Part shown: positions 35,660-46,366 of the stretch, piece by piece
Layout: every line of letters starts with the position of its first letter
Position numbering within the stretch: position 1 is the first letter of the stretch
Assembly: GCA_025677835.1 (NCBI GenBank)
Contig: JAIXMR010000016.1
Coordinates: forward strand, 186,001-250,000
DNA length: 64,000 bases
Source: Sporodiniella umbellata
Lineage: Eukaryota > Mucoromycota > Mucoromycetes > Mucorales > Rhizopodaceae
Direction of reading: 5' to 3'
Position numbers and translations under genes: made by a program
The notes under the pieces: model-generated
What the model was told of the DNA's origin: nothing
Seen by the model: only the letters and a program-made list of their open reading frames with translations
Database searches by the model: none

Positions 35660-36719
35660 ACTAAAAGTATTCTTTGTTGTGAACTTTCTTTGCTTTAGGT
35701 GTAGAAGAAAAAAGGAAGAAAAAGACAACGGAAAGCTTTTTGAAACCCTGCTTATCTTTCAAATACCGAAAACTCACCTTTTTTCGAGATATTGACTTGG
35801 TCGGAGTTTGCAAGATTTTATTTACATTTACTGTACATGTAATCCTCTTAAATGACTATCTCATGTTTATTTATTGCTTCTGTTGACCTCATAGCTAATT
35901 CCTTCCGTTATATTGCTCTCTAAATTATATATCTACAAAACTTATAAAAGTATTGAGTGTCGTACAACCTTTAGTAAACCTTTGCAATCATTGTTGACTA
36001 TATATGAAGACTTGACCTCTGCTTTTAAATTTCTTACTTCAGTTGCCTCCAATTCAACACGCAGCCACAGCTTTTCTTTTGATTAGTTTTACATGTGATC
36101 GTCTTCAACATAAGCTTCAGCCCACATGCCTTTTACAATTGACGAGGCTATGTGGGTCTAATGAAAAAAATATTTGGCCATTTCCGAGTGAAGTTGGGAT
36201 AATGTTGCAAAGTTGGAAAGTGGGACGCAGGTACAAATATGAGACGATAAGGGACAGCGTCAACATTTTATAGACAAATAAAAAAAAGAGGGGTGCCTCA
36301 ATTATCAGAAGAAGAGAAGTAGTTAAATAAGCTTTTACTAAGGCTTTTCTGTTTTTTTTTTTTTTTTTTTGAAGAAGCGATATGTAAAATGAGCAACAGT
36401 CTTACAAACCGAAAGCTATTTTGGTTACATATACCAAAAAAAAGCGCTTTTTTCACATTCTCTCAAAATTTCTGCTGTTGAGTGAATTTGACACATTGTG
36501 AAGAGCAAAATAGGGTAAAATTCCTTTTTGTATAAACGCAAAAGCTAGCAATAGCTTTGGCCACTACCAAGTAAATCTCTTACGAAACATGTAAATCGAA
36601 AACTAGATCAATTTTTGAGAAAAGCGCAACTTCAAAATTTTATATTCACCACTTTACACTACGTTCACTATAAAACACATTTCTTTCCCGTTACAGAAAC
36701 ACACCCCACTCTTACTACA
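35660..36719. promoter_or_regulatory. Shared upstream region of ATM1 and MCP1
   Basis: This 1.06-kb space separates the divergent ATM1 and MCP1 starts. It includes a T run at about 36352-36370. No regulatory site could be assigned. A short plus-strand frame at 36043-36273 has no recognisable domain and is probably not a gene. Confidence 0.45.
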
Positions 36720-37496
36720 ATGGCAGCTGCTGACCGCGAACAAAAACATTTCACCCTTACACGAGCTTACAGCATACTAACCAACGTTCAATCAGCTTCT
36801 GCCATCGCCTTTTCTACTTTTGCAATAATTCATGGCTCACAAATAATCTCTGCCAATTTTGGTGGCGAAACACTTGCTAATCGCTCGCTTCTTTTGACGA
36901 GACCTTTTTACCAAGATAAAGGAATAGAAACTGTCGTTGTTCTTGGATCTAGTATAGTTCATGTGGTAACAGGCCTTGCTAAAGCTGGAGTGCGTGCTTA
37001 CTGGAAACAACCTGCCAACAAAACGGCAACTACTTTACTTCCTTACCATCGTTTGGTAGGGTACATGCAGATACCACTGTTGGGATTCCACTATTACCTT
37101 GTGCGCACTTTACCTATTCAGAAATATGGTGACTCCTCTTTTATTGATTTTAGCTATATAGCCTGGGGCCTTCAAAACAGACCAATCTTTACTTATAGTC
37201 TTCATACCATGCTGGTTATGGGTGGCGTGTACCATGCTGTAAGCGGGATAGGCTTTATATACTCTAGATATTTTAAAAAGCCCAAAGCTGTGGCAAGCGT
37301 ACCTCAGCATAGCAAGTCTGTAGAACAGCAACAAAATCGAGCTCAATCAAAGCGTAACCAAAGGGTGAAAAGAGGCGTGGTCGCAGCTGTCAGTTTTACA
37401 TTAATATCTGGTTTAGTCATTATTGGAAGAGATACAGTCAAAATACCATTGAGGCTTGATTTTGAGAAAATGTATTCAAAGCTTCTTTGTATTTAA
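36720..37496 (+). CDS. MCP1: Mitochondrial MCP1-family membrane protein (DUF1691)
   Basis: Intronless gene of about 258 aa; the start is the ATG at 36720 (MAAADREQKHF). Multi-pass hydrophobic protein with helices around ILTNVQSASAIAFSTFAIIHG, TVVVLGSSIVHVVTGLAKA, YHRLVGYMQIPLLGFHYY, FTYSLHTMLVMGGVYHAVSGIG and a final VVAAVSFTLISGLVII. Conserved His residues lie within the helices. This layout fits the MCP1 family; in yeast MCP1 works at the mitochondrial outer membrane and suppresses loss of ER-mitochondria tethering (ERMES). The role here is by homology of pattern. The gene ends about 90 bp from the SEC61 stop codon (convergent). Confidence 0.72.
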   Translation: MAAADREQKHFTLTRAYSILTNVQSASAIAFSTFAIIHGSQIISANFGGETLANRSLLLTRPFYQDKGIETVVVLGSSIVHVVTGLAKAGVRAYWKQPANKTATTLLPYHRLVGYMQIPLLGFHYYLVRTLPIQKYGDSSFIDFSYIAWGLQNRPIFTYSLHTMLVMGGVYHAVSGIGFIYSRYFKKPKAVASVPQHSKSVEQQQNRAQSKRNQRVKRGVVAAVSFTLISGLVIIGRDTVKIPLRLDFEKMYSKLLCI

Positions 37497-37586
37497 ATAA
37501 ATTTACACTTTTTTTTATTTAACTAGTAAATGCAATGTATATATGTGTGTATATGCGCTGATGTATTATATATAGTTGTGGCAGTT

Positions 37587-39182
37587 TTATTGGGCCATCA
37601 TGGCTTCCAAACCTAATCCACCATCTTCCATTTGCTCCTTGGCAAACATTTCGAAATATTGGAAAATGATTGTCACACACAACAAAATACCTGTGCCAGA
37701 ACCAATGGCACCCATCATATCAGCGACTACAGACACAGCACCCAGACAAGCACCACCAAAAGAAGCAGCTACAGGGATTACTCTTTTCAATTCTTTATAC
37801 ATTGAGGTATCGCGATAACCAGCAATGACCATTTGCTGATCCTTGATTTGACGAGCAACATCGCGAGGAGAGGCACCAGAAATTTCAATCCAAGTTTTGG
37901 AAAGGAGAGCGCAAGTCGTCAGCATAATGGCTACATATGTAACAAAGTGAATCGGATCTAAAAGGGCAGCAGACAAGCTTCGAGGGGCAGAGAGATAATA
38001 GGCAATACCACTTACTGCCTCCAGTTGGGAAGAACCTTCACTCGCCTCCCAGGAACCAAGAATACGGACCAACAAACTGTCTGAGAAGCGTTTGTAAAGC
38101 ATTTGAGAAATCATGAAAACGTTGGAAGTCAAAGTTGACTGAAGCATGATAGGCATGTTGGAAGTATAGAAAAGCTTGACGGGGAAAGAGCCACGTTGAC
38201 CACGAACACGGTTGGATTTAACGGGCAATTCGACACGGAAACCTTGAAGATAGATAACAAGTAAGAAGATGGCTGCAGTTGAGAGCAAGCTCATAACGTT
38301 GGGTAAGTTGGCACGATAGAAAGCTTCTTTCAATGCACGCATCTTGTCGTTACGTGTAACTAAGAGATGAACGAGTGCAATAAGAGCGCCTTCAAACTCA
38401 TCACCGCGTCCACTGTCCATAGTTGTGGGTGAAAGCGCTTTCCAAAAGATAGTTTCACAGATGTTGGTGGCAATGAAGAGGTTGATACCGGAACCTAAAC
38501 CGTAGCCCTTTTGTAATAATTCATCCAATAACAAGGTAATTAAAGATGCAACTACAAGTTGGATAATCAAAATTAAACAAACACCAGCACCAATGTGACT
38601 TGGGTCACCGTAAAGTCCTGTCAAAACAGAAACAGTAGCATGGCCAAAAGCAATAATCATAGCAAACACTACAAAGGCAGTTAGCCCCTTGCTTTAAGGG
38701 GATAGAATATGAGACCACTTACATTTTTGAGCACCGCTGAATAATGCTCTGTCTTCTTGTAAGCTATAGTCAACTTCAATAATGTTTGCGCCAGAGAGGA
38801 GCTGCATAATCATTCCTGAAGTGATAATTGGAGTGATACCCAATTCCATTAAAGTACCACGATTGGAAGCAAGAATGACTCTCATCCAGAAGAGAGGGTC
38901 AGCAGAATCAGAAGACATGATGCCGTAAAGAGGGACCTGAGACATCACCAAGAAAATAAACAAAGTTACTGCAGTCCACATCACTTTTTGGTTAAAGGGA
39001 ATCTTTTTACAAAGCATTAGTATTTTCTTTCAAGTAATTGTTGTGCACAGCGTACCTTTCGATCAGGTGAGGCAATCTCAGGAAGAATACCCATAAAGGG
39101 TCTGACAAGATGTAAGACCCGGACTATTTGTTGTTTAGACTCATGTGTTTATAAAAGTAATGCTTTGCAACTTACAGCCCAT
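37587..39182 (-). CDS. SEC61: Protein translocon subunit Sec61 alpha
   Basis: Pore-forming subunit of the ER protein-conducting channel. Four exons: 39176-39182, 39056-39123, 38723-39002 and 37587-38668, giving about 478 aa, the usual length. The first exon is only 7 nt (ATGGGCT) and is joined to yield [12 protein letters not shown]. Later blocks are diagnostic: [39 protein letters not shown] loop, [51 protein letters not shown] and [21 protein letters not shown]. About ten membrane helices are visible. The acceptor of the last intron is fixed by the join [13 protein letters not shown]. Everything expected is present. Confidence 0.96.
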
Positions 39183-39954
39183 ATTTGAAATACTATGAAA
39201 GAAGAAAGTAAAAGAAAAAGTTTTTTATTTGAATTCGTTTATTAAAACGCTGAATTTGTTGCACTAATCAATAATTTACACAATTTGTCCAATCAAATGA
39301 ATACACCTTACTCAACAGTGGGAGTTCCAAATTCACACTGGACATCGAAAAAAAAAAAAAACCGCAATACGCTTTTACAATACTCCTTTATCTTACCTAA
39401 AGCAGGAAACTGTATCAAAGAGAAACACATTCTAGTTTTTAGCAACTGTGTTTACTGATGGTTGTCTTTTAATACCAATGTGTTTTTGAGTTTTTCAGCA
39501 AAAAAAAGTCTTCTTTCCATTGTGCCCTTTTAAAGCCTTCCAACAGTTTCTGAGCGCTTTACTGATCAAGACATACAAATTTGTTTATAAGAGATATTAC
39601 GTATGGGGCTATTTATTTTAGTGACTTATAAGACTACAAAGTTGGCTAAGGCAACGCATAGATAACTGATAATAGGCGCTCATAAAGACTGTATACACTA
39701 CACCCTGGAAAACAGACATAGAGTTAGGCAGAAATGTACATATTCTCATAAAATAAATTGCTTTTAACAAAGGCAGCACTTTTTTACGCTGAAAAACAAA
39801 TTTAGGCAAGAACAAACTGTATTTAAAACAAATCATGTAAAATGATTTCCGCTGTTTTTTTTTTTTTTTCCAAGTATATATGATTGAAAAAGTAAAGAAA
39901 GAATAGTACATAACATACATATATATATACACAAGCAGGATTCTCATTTTTTCT
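39183..39954. other. Region between SEC61 and the first recognised MAD1 exon
   Basis: About 770 bp between divergent genes. It must hold the SEC61 promoter and the missing 5' end of MAD1. A candidate first exon near 39889 (ATG ATT GAA AAA before a GTAAAG donor) does not join in the right phase with the recognised exon. No other good start was found. Confidence 0.45.
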
Positions 39955-42577
39955 GTGAATAAAAAAAAACCGCCAAAGAGTGAAAGAAAACGACCGCGAG
40001 TAACTTTGGATCTTTTGGAGTCCAGTAGCTTCAATGCAACCCTTGAGAAATCAATTGAGCTGAAAGAAGAACAAAAAAAAAATCAAGAGCTTATCAAAAA
40101 GCTGAGTAAAGAGAACATTTTACTGAAAAGTCAATTCGAAGCAATGAAAAGCTGCTATGACATTGAGATACTTTCAAAACAATCAACAATTAAAGATCTC
40201 ATAGCAAAAAAAGCGGTAAGGACTACAACCATTTGAAGAACCTAATTGTTATCAGGAAGCGGAATCCAGAGCAATATACCACATGACAGTAAACAAAAAC
40301 AACTTGAAGAGTCTTGACGAAGCGAAAAAAGAGATTCACACTATAACAGTAATGCTTTGTACGATATATACATTTATATTTAAAGGTTTTTTTAGAGCGA
40401 ATTCAGGTCAGAAGAACAGCGTCTACGTTCTGAAATTGAGACTACAAGAGCTTTACAATCTGCAAAAAGAGAGGAATACATTCTTTTGGAAGACCAAAAA
40501 GAACGTATTGAGAAAGACAAAGCAGCAGAGGCTCAACACCTGAATGCAACTATAGACATTTTAAAACGCTCGGTAAATCTTACAAAGCATGTGTATAGGC
40601 ACGTTTTTTTATTTATATCTCTGCAGCTTGACGAGAAAACCGATACTATAAATAAAATGAAAGAGCAGTTGGAAATTTTTGGAGAGCAGATCGCCCAACA
40701 GTCTGCAAGCACAGCGGTAGAGCAACCAAACGACTATGAGAAATTAGAGCGTCAATTTATCAGTAAGATTACATAGATGTGAAACAAATAGAAGAAACTT
40801 AAAGAGAACTAGATGTGTGTGATAAAAACAAAAATCTTCTATCTGAAAATAGACAAGCTATACGAAAACTTAGATACTACGCCGATATAGAAAATGAAAT
40901 GAAACAACATGACGGTGACGACAATACAATGACAATTCAAGAGCGTATTTCCAAAATGACTATGATTTATGAGGAAAACAAAAAACTTATTGATGAAGTG
41001 GCTCAACTAAAGGGCGAACGCGACTCCTGGAAACTTTATTTGGATATTGACCTAGACCAGCCACCCGCTACAATTCTTCGTGAATTGAGCAAAAAAACGC
41101 ATATCTCTGACAGTATCAAACTAGAAAACAAGAAACTACAAAAACGCTTGACTGACATGACTGAGCTTATCAGTGAACTTGAAGCCCATGTAAATAGCAA
41201 ATCAAAGGAATAATAGTATACTTAACCTTTTTGATTTGGGCAGATTGACAACCTTAAGCAAATTGCTGCAGACAACCAGGCAAAGGCCGATACAACTCTT
41301 GTTGCAAAGGAGTATTTACAGAGAAGAGAAAAGACTTTTCAGTTGCAAATCGATTTATTGAAGAATCATCTTGGATTTTATGAGCAGCAGGAGAAAACAC
41401 AGTCGGCTGAAACATATGATGAAATCAAATCGAAAAGAATTGTCGAGTTGGAACAATTACTAGCTCAGTACAAAAAAACCGTTGACGATCAATGTGTAGA
41501 GCTATCTAACCTCGTAATGAGCAAACCCACTCCTAACGTCATTTCAAGTGGCCCGTATGATTCTTTGAGTTCGGGAAAGAAAATTGTTGAAATTTTAAGT
41601 AGAATCATTGGAGAGAGTCGAGAACAATGTCAGGGTACAGCCGAATTTTTGAATGGTCTTAACACAATATTAATATATTGGTAAACCCTTATAGAGCTTG
41701 CTGAAAACAGGGCAGAAAATTCTATGTTGAAGAAAGAGTTGAGTTCTGCTTCTCGGGGTTCAATCCAAAGCAATGAAATTACCAGCCATACACAAACTGA
41801 AACTAATAAAAAGAAAATGAGGCTGATATAGACAATACACAGACTGCAAATAACAAAAAAGAAGACGAGAATGATGCAGACAATACAACCAAAGACAACG
41901 AAGGTGTATCTGGAGACAAAATAAAGACACCTAGTGAACCCGGAGCCTTTGAGGGTCGTATACTTGAATTGGTTGAAAACCCAGATACAACTAAGCGAGC
42001 CGCCAGAATTGAGCTTGTTACACAGCTGAAGAACGAGAACGCGCAACTACTGAAAGCTCGACTGTCCACAGTGAACAACGACGAAAGCTTTATAAGCATT
42101 CCTAAAATAACAGTGGAGAGCCTTCAAAAGGATATAGATGAAACAAAAGAAGTGGTCGAAACAAAACAAAAGCGTATTGATCGACTGCTTGTTAATTGGA
42201 ATTTGCAGAACGAAAAGCAGAATGAAATCATCCAAGCACTTTTGGGATATAAGGTTTCCATTAGACCTAATGGAATCGTTAGGCTAGAAAATGGCTTTGT
42301 CTCACACACCAAATTAGCCTTTTATGTAAACCTAGCAAACGGGAAAGATGAAGCAAAGCTTAGAGTAGTGGGATCAATGAAAGACTTTTATATGGATACG
42401 CTGCTCCATGGCTTATATGAGTCTTATATTGAGCAAGATAAAAACATACCTGCTTTCTTAAACGCAGCTGGCCAGGAGCTCTATATCCAGTACAAAAGCG
42501 AAAAGGATGAAATACAGGCAAGAGAGCTAGAAGAAGAAGGCGAAGTAATGGATGAAGATGTCATTGCAGAAGAATAA
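39955..42577 (+). CDS. MAD1: Spindle assembly checkpoint protein MAD1 (5' end unresolved)
   Basis: MAD1 is a long coiled-coil protein that recruits MAD2 to unattached kinetochores. Exons read so far: (39955)-40215, 40256-40348, 40396-40572, 40627-40762, 40807-41189, 41244-41634, 41695-41757 and 41814-42577, about 755 aa. Most of the protein is heptad-like coiled coil. The C-terminal 100 residues match the globular MAD1 domain: IIQALLGYKVSIRPNGIVRLENG and KLAFYVNLANG..LRVVGSMKDFYM. KRPRVTLDLLESS near the N-terminus resembles the conserved KRARVELE of animal MAD1. No in-frame ATG precedes this exon, so a short upstream exon is missing. The seventh intron (41758-41813) is uncertain; a one-base indel in an A run is the alternative. 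Confidence 0.82.
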
Positions 42578-42762
42578 AATGAAAAAAAAAAAAAAAAAAA
42601 AAAAGCATCGTATTCTACATAAAGTTGACCAATTACTTAAAACGTGTACATGACAACATTATTTTTATGTGTTTCTGTTAGCCATTACGAAATAGGGTTC
42701 GCTACAGGCTAAGAAACTGTGCATGTACAAAGAAGCAAGTAGAAACTTTTATTGAGTAAATT

Positions 42763-44259
42763 CTAACCCGTTTTATCAAAAACATATTGATTGCCTTCAC
42801 CTGAATTATACTGCTCTCTCTTCAATTCCAGTTGTAAGAAATGACCTTCGCCTGCCATACAACAGCCTCGGCTTTGGTTGACATCAATCATAATTACACC
42901 GGGCAGTTTTTTTTCCTTGTTCAGAAATATATTATCCCCACGCCCCTTGTTAATTTTCCGGTGAATCAGCTTTTGGTTTGACAGATTGAACGATTCAAAA
43001 TGCATAGGTCTAGGAGAATCAGAAATGACTCGCCAACACCAAAAGGTGCCCAGCTTTTCGTATTCTTGGGCTTTTTTGAGCTCTCTTTTTCCGGAAAAGT
43101 CGCTGTTGACTCCACCAAAAAGCATACTAAAAAGAGAGCGTCTTTGTTTGGGTTCTGGTAGAACCACCCTGGGTGGTGCAGGTTCTGGAATACTGGGCTC
43201 TTTCGGTGGTTCTGGCATTTCGTCTTTTGGTTCTTCATTTGGGGCTTCTTGAGGTAAAGGAAATTCGGGAGCGCCTGGCCACATTTCTCGAGTTGGCATA
43301 AAGTTCCATACTGGCGGTTGCATTACTGGCATCATAGGCATCATAGGCATTGGGGGCGGTAAAGGAGGTGGAAAAGAAGGCGGGGAATGATGCAAGGCTG
43401 GGCGTGGCCACATAGGTGCATTAGCTTCTGGTTCATAAAACTCTCCATTGTACATTGGATGATTTCGATCTACTCTTGGAGGAGGAGGAGGCGGAGGAGG
43501 GGGTGGTGGATGTCCTGCTGCAAACATAGCTGGATGGGGAGGTGGCGGCGGAGCGGGCGGTTGTGGCGGATATCCTTGGAACGATACATTTTGGTTCAAT
43601 GGCGGACGTACAGCTGAATCGCTCATACGCCGGGAAAGACTGGGTTGTCTTTGAAAGGTTTCCCTAAACCCTTCTTCACCTTCCTCCTCATCTGAGCTTT
43701 GAAGTGGGCTTGAAGGTACACTGCGAGCGGCAGAGCGGTGTCCCTGTTGATAGGGAATCGAGAACGCCCTTCTCGGTCGGAAAGGCAAGTCGTTTGTCAT
43801 GGGTTGATGTGACCATCGTGGTATTTTACCAGATGACGATCTATAAGAATGCGACCTCTGAAGATACGATGGTGGAGGTGGAGGTGGCGGAGGAGGTGGT
43901 AAGGGCTCGGCCATAGGGTGAGAAGCCCATGGGTACATATTCCTGTATTGTTCCTCCTCTTCGGAAGGGTAATATTCAGGTCGCCGACTATTACGTCGAG
44001 GATGATATGCCCTTTCTCTCAAACCGAATTCAGACATTGCTCTTTGGAGCTCTTCTTCGTATTCCTCTTCTTCTTCAGAAGACATGTCATTGTAATAAAT
44101 TGGTCTATGTGAGTGTAGAGGCGTTTTTTTTATTATCCCTTTTCTTAGAGGCGATCCTTTTTTGGGAGGAAGAAAGTTTGGCTCTTCTTGGTCTGAATAG
44201 TAGTCTTCTATTCTGGTCCTTCTAGGAAACCTATTGTTACTGCTACTTGGAGCAGACAT
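42763..44259 (-). CDS. Proline-rich protein with WWE-like C-terminal domain
   Basis: Single-exon gene, 498 aa. Residues about 1-120 are rich in charged residues and Tyr (DYYSDQEEPNFLPPKK, EEEEEYEEELQRAMSEFG). The middle has several poly-Pro tracts up to 11 residues alternating with Arg/Ser-rich segments, a pattern typical of SH3/profilin/WW ligands. The C-terminal about 105 residues look folded: KAQEYEKLGTFWCWRV, FESFNLSNQKLIHRKIN, NIFLNKEKKLPGVIMIDVNQ. The order of Trp, FNxxNQxxI and a final I-D-x-NQ strand recalls the WWE domain, which binds poly-ADP-ribose or partners in ubiquitin pathways, but this is tentative. No membrane segment is seen. It shares a 277-bp divergent promoter with eIF3m. 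Confidence 0.75.
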   Translation of the reverse strand: MSAPSSSNNRFPRRTRIEDYYSDQEEPNFLPPKKGSPLRKGIIKKTPLHSHRPIYYNDMSSEEEEEYEEELQRAMSEFGLRERAYHPRRNSRRPEYYPSEEEEQYRNMYPWASHPMAEPLPPPPPPPPPPSYLQRSHSYRSSSGKIPRWSHQPMTNDLPFRPRRAFSIPYQQGHRSAARSVPSSPLQSSDEEEGEEGFRETFQRQPSLSRRMSDSAVRPPLNQNVSFQGYPPQPPAPPPPPHPAMFAAGHPPPPPPPPPPPRVDRNHPMYNGEFYEPEANAPMWPRPALHHSPPSFPPPLPPPMPMMPMMPVMQPPVWNFMPTREMWPGAPEFPLPQEAPNEEPKDEMPEPPKEPSIPEPAPPRVVLPEPKQRRSLFSMLFGGVNSDFSGKRELKKAQEYEKLGTFWCWRVISDSPRPMHFESFNLSNQKLIHRKINKGRGDNIFLNKEKKLPGVIMIDVNQSRGCCMAGEGHFLQLELKREQYNSGEGNQYVFDKTG

Positions 44260-44536
44260 TTATTATAGATAAAAAGAAAAAGAAAAAAGGAATGTTGTTG
44301 TTTACTTTGAAAAAAAAAGCCCTTTGTTGATAAGTTATTTCTAAAATAGGACATGCCTTAAAGAATCAGTTGGATAAACGTATGACAAGATCTACCTTAA
44401 ACAGTTACTCTGGCTAAAGCTGGCCACTTGTTTGGAGCTGATTTTAACAACCGCATCTTATAAGCCACACTATCCATTTACTTTTTTTTTTTCCTTTTGA
44501 AGCCCCCACTTTCTTTTTTTGAAAAGACCAAACACC
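44260..44536. promoter_or_regulatory. Bidirectional promoter, proline-rich gene / eIF3m
   Basis: The 277 bp separating two divergent starts. It contains a T-rich tract near 44481-44492 just upstream of eIF3m and A-rich sequence upstream of the other gene. No specific site was assigned. Confidence 0.45.
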
Positions 44537-46164
44537 ATGTCTACCGTTTGCAACATCTCTGTTCAGGGTGGTCTCGAAAAGCAGGTACAGAATTAAATGC
44601 AAGAGAAATTCAGCTTTTTTTTTTTTTTTTTTTTTGGATTCGGTGTGTGTTTTCTTTCTTCGCTTTTTTTCAACACAACTATATACACTATAAATTTCAG
44701 CGCGAATGTTACAAATACAAAACATAAACGAATACCCAGCATTTTAAAGACAAACATTAGAAATTAAGAAGAAAAAAAAAGACGAAGAAAGAGAAAAACA
44801 CACTGCTATTACTTTCACCAACTTACCTAACACAATATATAGATTATCGATTTGGCCCTCTATATTTCCAAATTAAAAGGAGAAGAAAGCACCTCTGAAT
44901 CAGCTTACGTCCAACACATTCAATCTCTTGTTTCTCAAAAGAATAGCAACGTTATCAATGAACTCGCTAAGGACTCATCTATCTTTTTGACAGAAAATGA
45001 CAAAGGTAAAACCAGTGAATATTTTTTTTTTCGTAAGAGCAGGGAACGGTATTAATTTTAAAGTAGAGGTTGAAGGTGCTTTCAACTTGCTTTTGGCTAT
45101 TATCTTGAGCTCTTCTCAAGACCAATTGAACACATCTGCTCAGTCTCTAATTGACACTTTAACAAAGACAGAAAGTAACAAAACTGGTTTGAAGCAAAAG
45201 ATGTAGGCTTTTCGTTGCTGTCAAAAAGATAAGACTAACTATGTCGAATAGCTTGCTCAACTTGTACAACGCTCTCCCTGGTAACTCGCCCTTTCGTTAC
45301 AATGCCTTCATTGGACTTGTTGAGGCTACACAACAAGCTGACGAATTAGAATCCCTCTATAACCAATTGGAGTATGTTGATGCCTGGGCCACTCAATGGG
45401 GTATTGACGAAGCCCGTCAAATCGAATTATACAGCTACCTTCATGAAGTATTGTCTAAATCCGGAGAAGAGTAAATATTGCGAATTTGAAATGTCATTCT
45501 GAATCTCATTGTTTTTAGCAAGTTGTCTTTCAACTTCCTCTTGAAGAAATTGGCTTTATGTAATGACAAAGAGTCCAAAACGCTTGCCCAAGAGATTATT
45601 TTACGCGCTGTGGCTATGGAAAACTACTTCAACTTCGAGGACCTTTTGCAGTACAAGGCCATTCAAAACTTGAAGGGTTCACAGGAGTATGAATTACTCC
45701 AAGTCTTCTTAAACGGCACCTTATCAACTTATCAAACATTCTCAGCCTCCAACAAGGCATTGATTCAAAACGAGGAAAACAATATTCTTAAGATGAGACT
45801 ATTGTCTCTTGCTTCTCTTGGATCAGAAAACCTTGTGCGCGAGTTGTCTTATGCTGATATCGCTAAAAATCTTCAGATTCCTGAGGAAGAGGTTGAAATG
45901 TGGGTCATTGATGTTATCCGCGCTGGGCTTGTTGAAGCCAAATTGGACCAACTTAACAAAACAGTGATTGTTCACCGCAGCATCTATCGCGTCTTTGGAC
46001 AAGAACAATGGAAAAAATTGAGCACTGCTTTGAGCTCTTGGAAGGACAACTTGAGTGAAATTTTGGTTGTTGTTGGCAATGCCAAGTTGATTGCTGGTGG
46101 CGCTTTGCAAGGCGGTGCTGCATCTACTGTTGTTGTAGAAGGTGAAACCAAAACGGCTCATTAA
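44537..46164 (+). CDS. Translation initiation factor eIF3 subunit M
   Basis: PCI-domain subunit of the eIF3 complex that helps recruit mRNA to the 40S ribosome. Five exons: 44537-44584, 44843-45005, 45043-45202, 45234-45470 and 45519-46164, about 417 aa. Family features are the N-terminal helical repeats (DLALYISKLKGEE, SNSLLNLYNALPGNSPFRYNAFIGLVEAT, YVDAWATQWGI) and the C-terminal PCI/winged-helix part (LRLLSLASL-like run, YADIAKNLQIPEEEVEMWVIDVIRAGLVEAKLDQLNKTVIVHR). The first intron is long (258 nt, with a T run). The third is only 31 nt, but skipping it leaves a stop codon, so it seems needed. A COP9 subunit 7 paralogue is the main alternative; the sequence order favours eIF3m. Convergent with the ING gene. 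Confidence 0.88.
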
Positions 46165-46366
46165 AAAGAAAAACAAAAAAAAGGAGAAAAAAACAAAATA
46201 AATTGTATGTTGTTATATTTAAAAGAAATACCACTTTAAAAGTATCACTACTGTCGTCTGCATTAGCACCATATAAACTTTTTACAAATTTTTTATTTTA
46301 TTGATAAACGGTTGTTTTTTTTTTTGTTTTTTTATGTTATTTACAAGATGGTTTGGTGTGAAACTT

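Noticed and set aside
36043..36273. Short plus-strand frame in the ATM1-MCP1 spacer
   Set aside because: There is no recognisable domain, and nothing joins it to MCP1 in frame.
41635..41694. Alternative 39-nt MAD1 intron starting at GTCTTA (about 41656)
   Set aside because: The GTACAG donor at 41635 gives a normal 60-nt intron and the same phase, so it was preferred.
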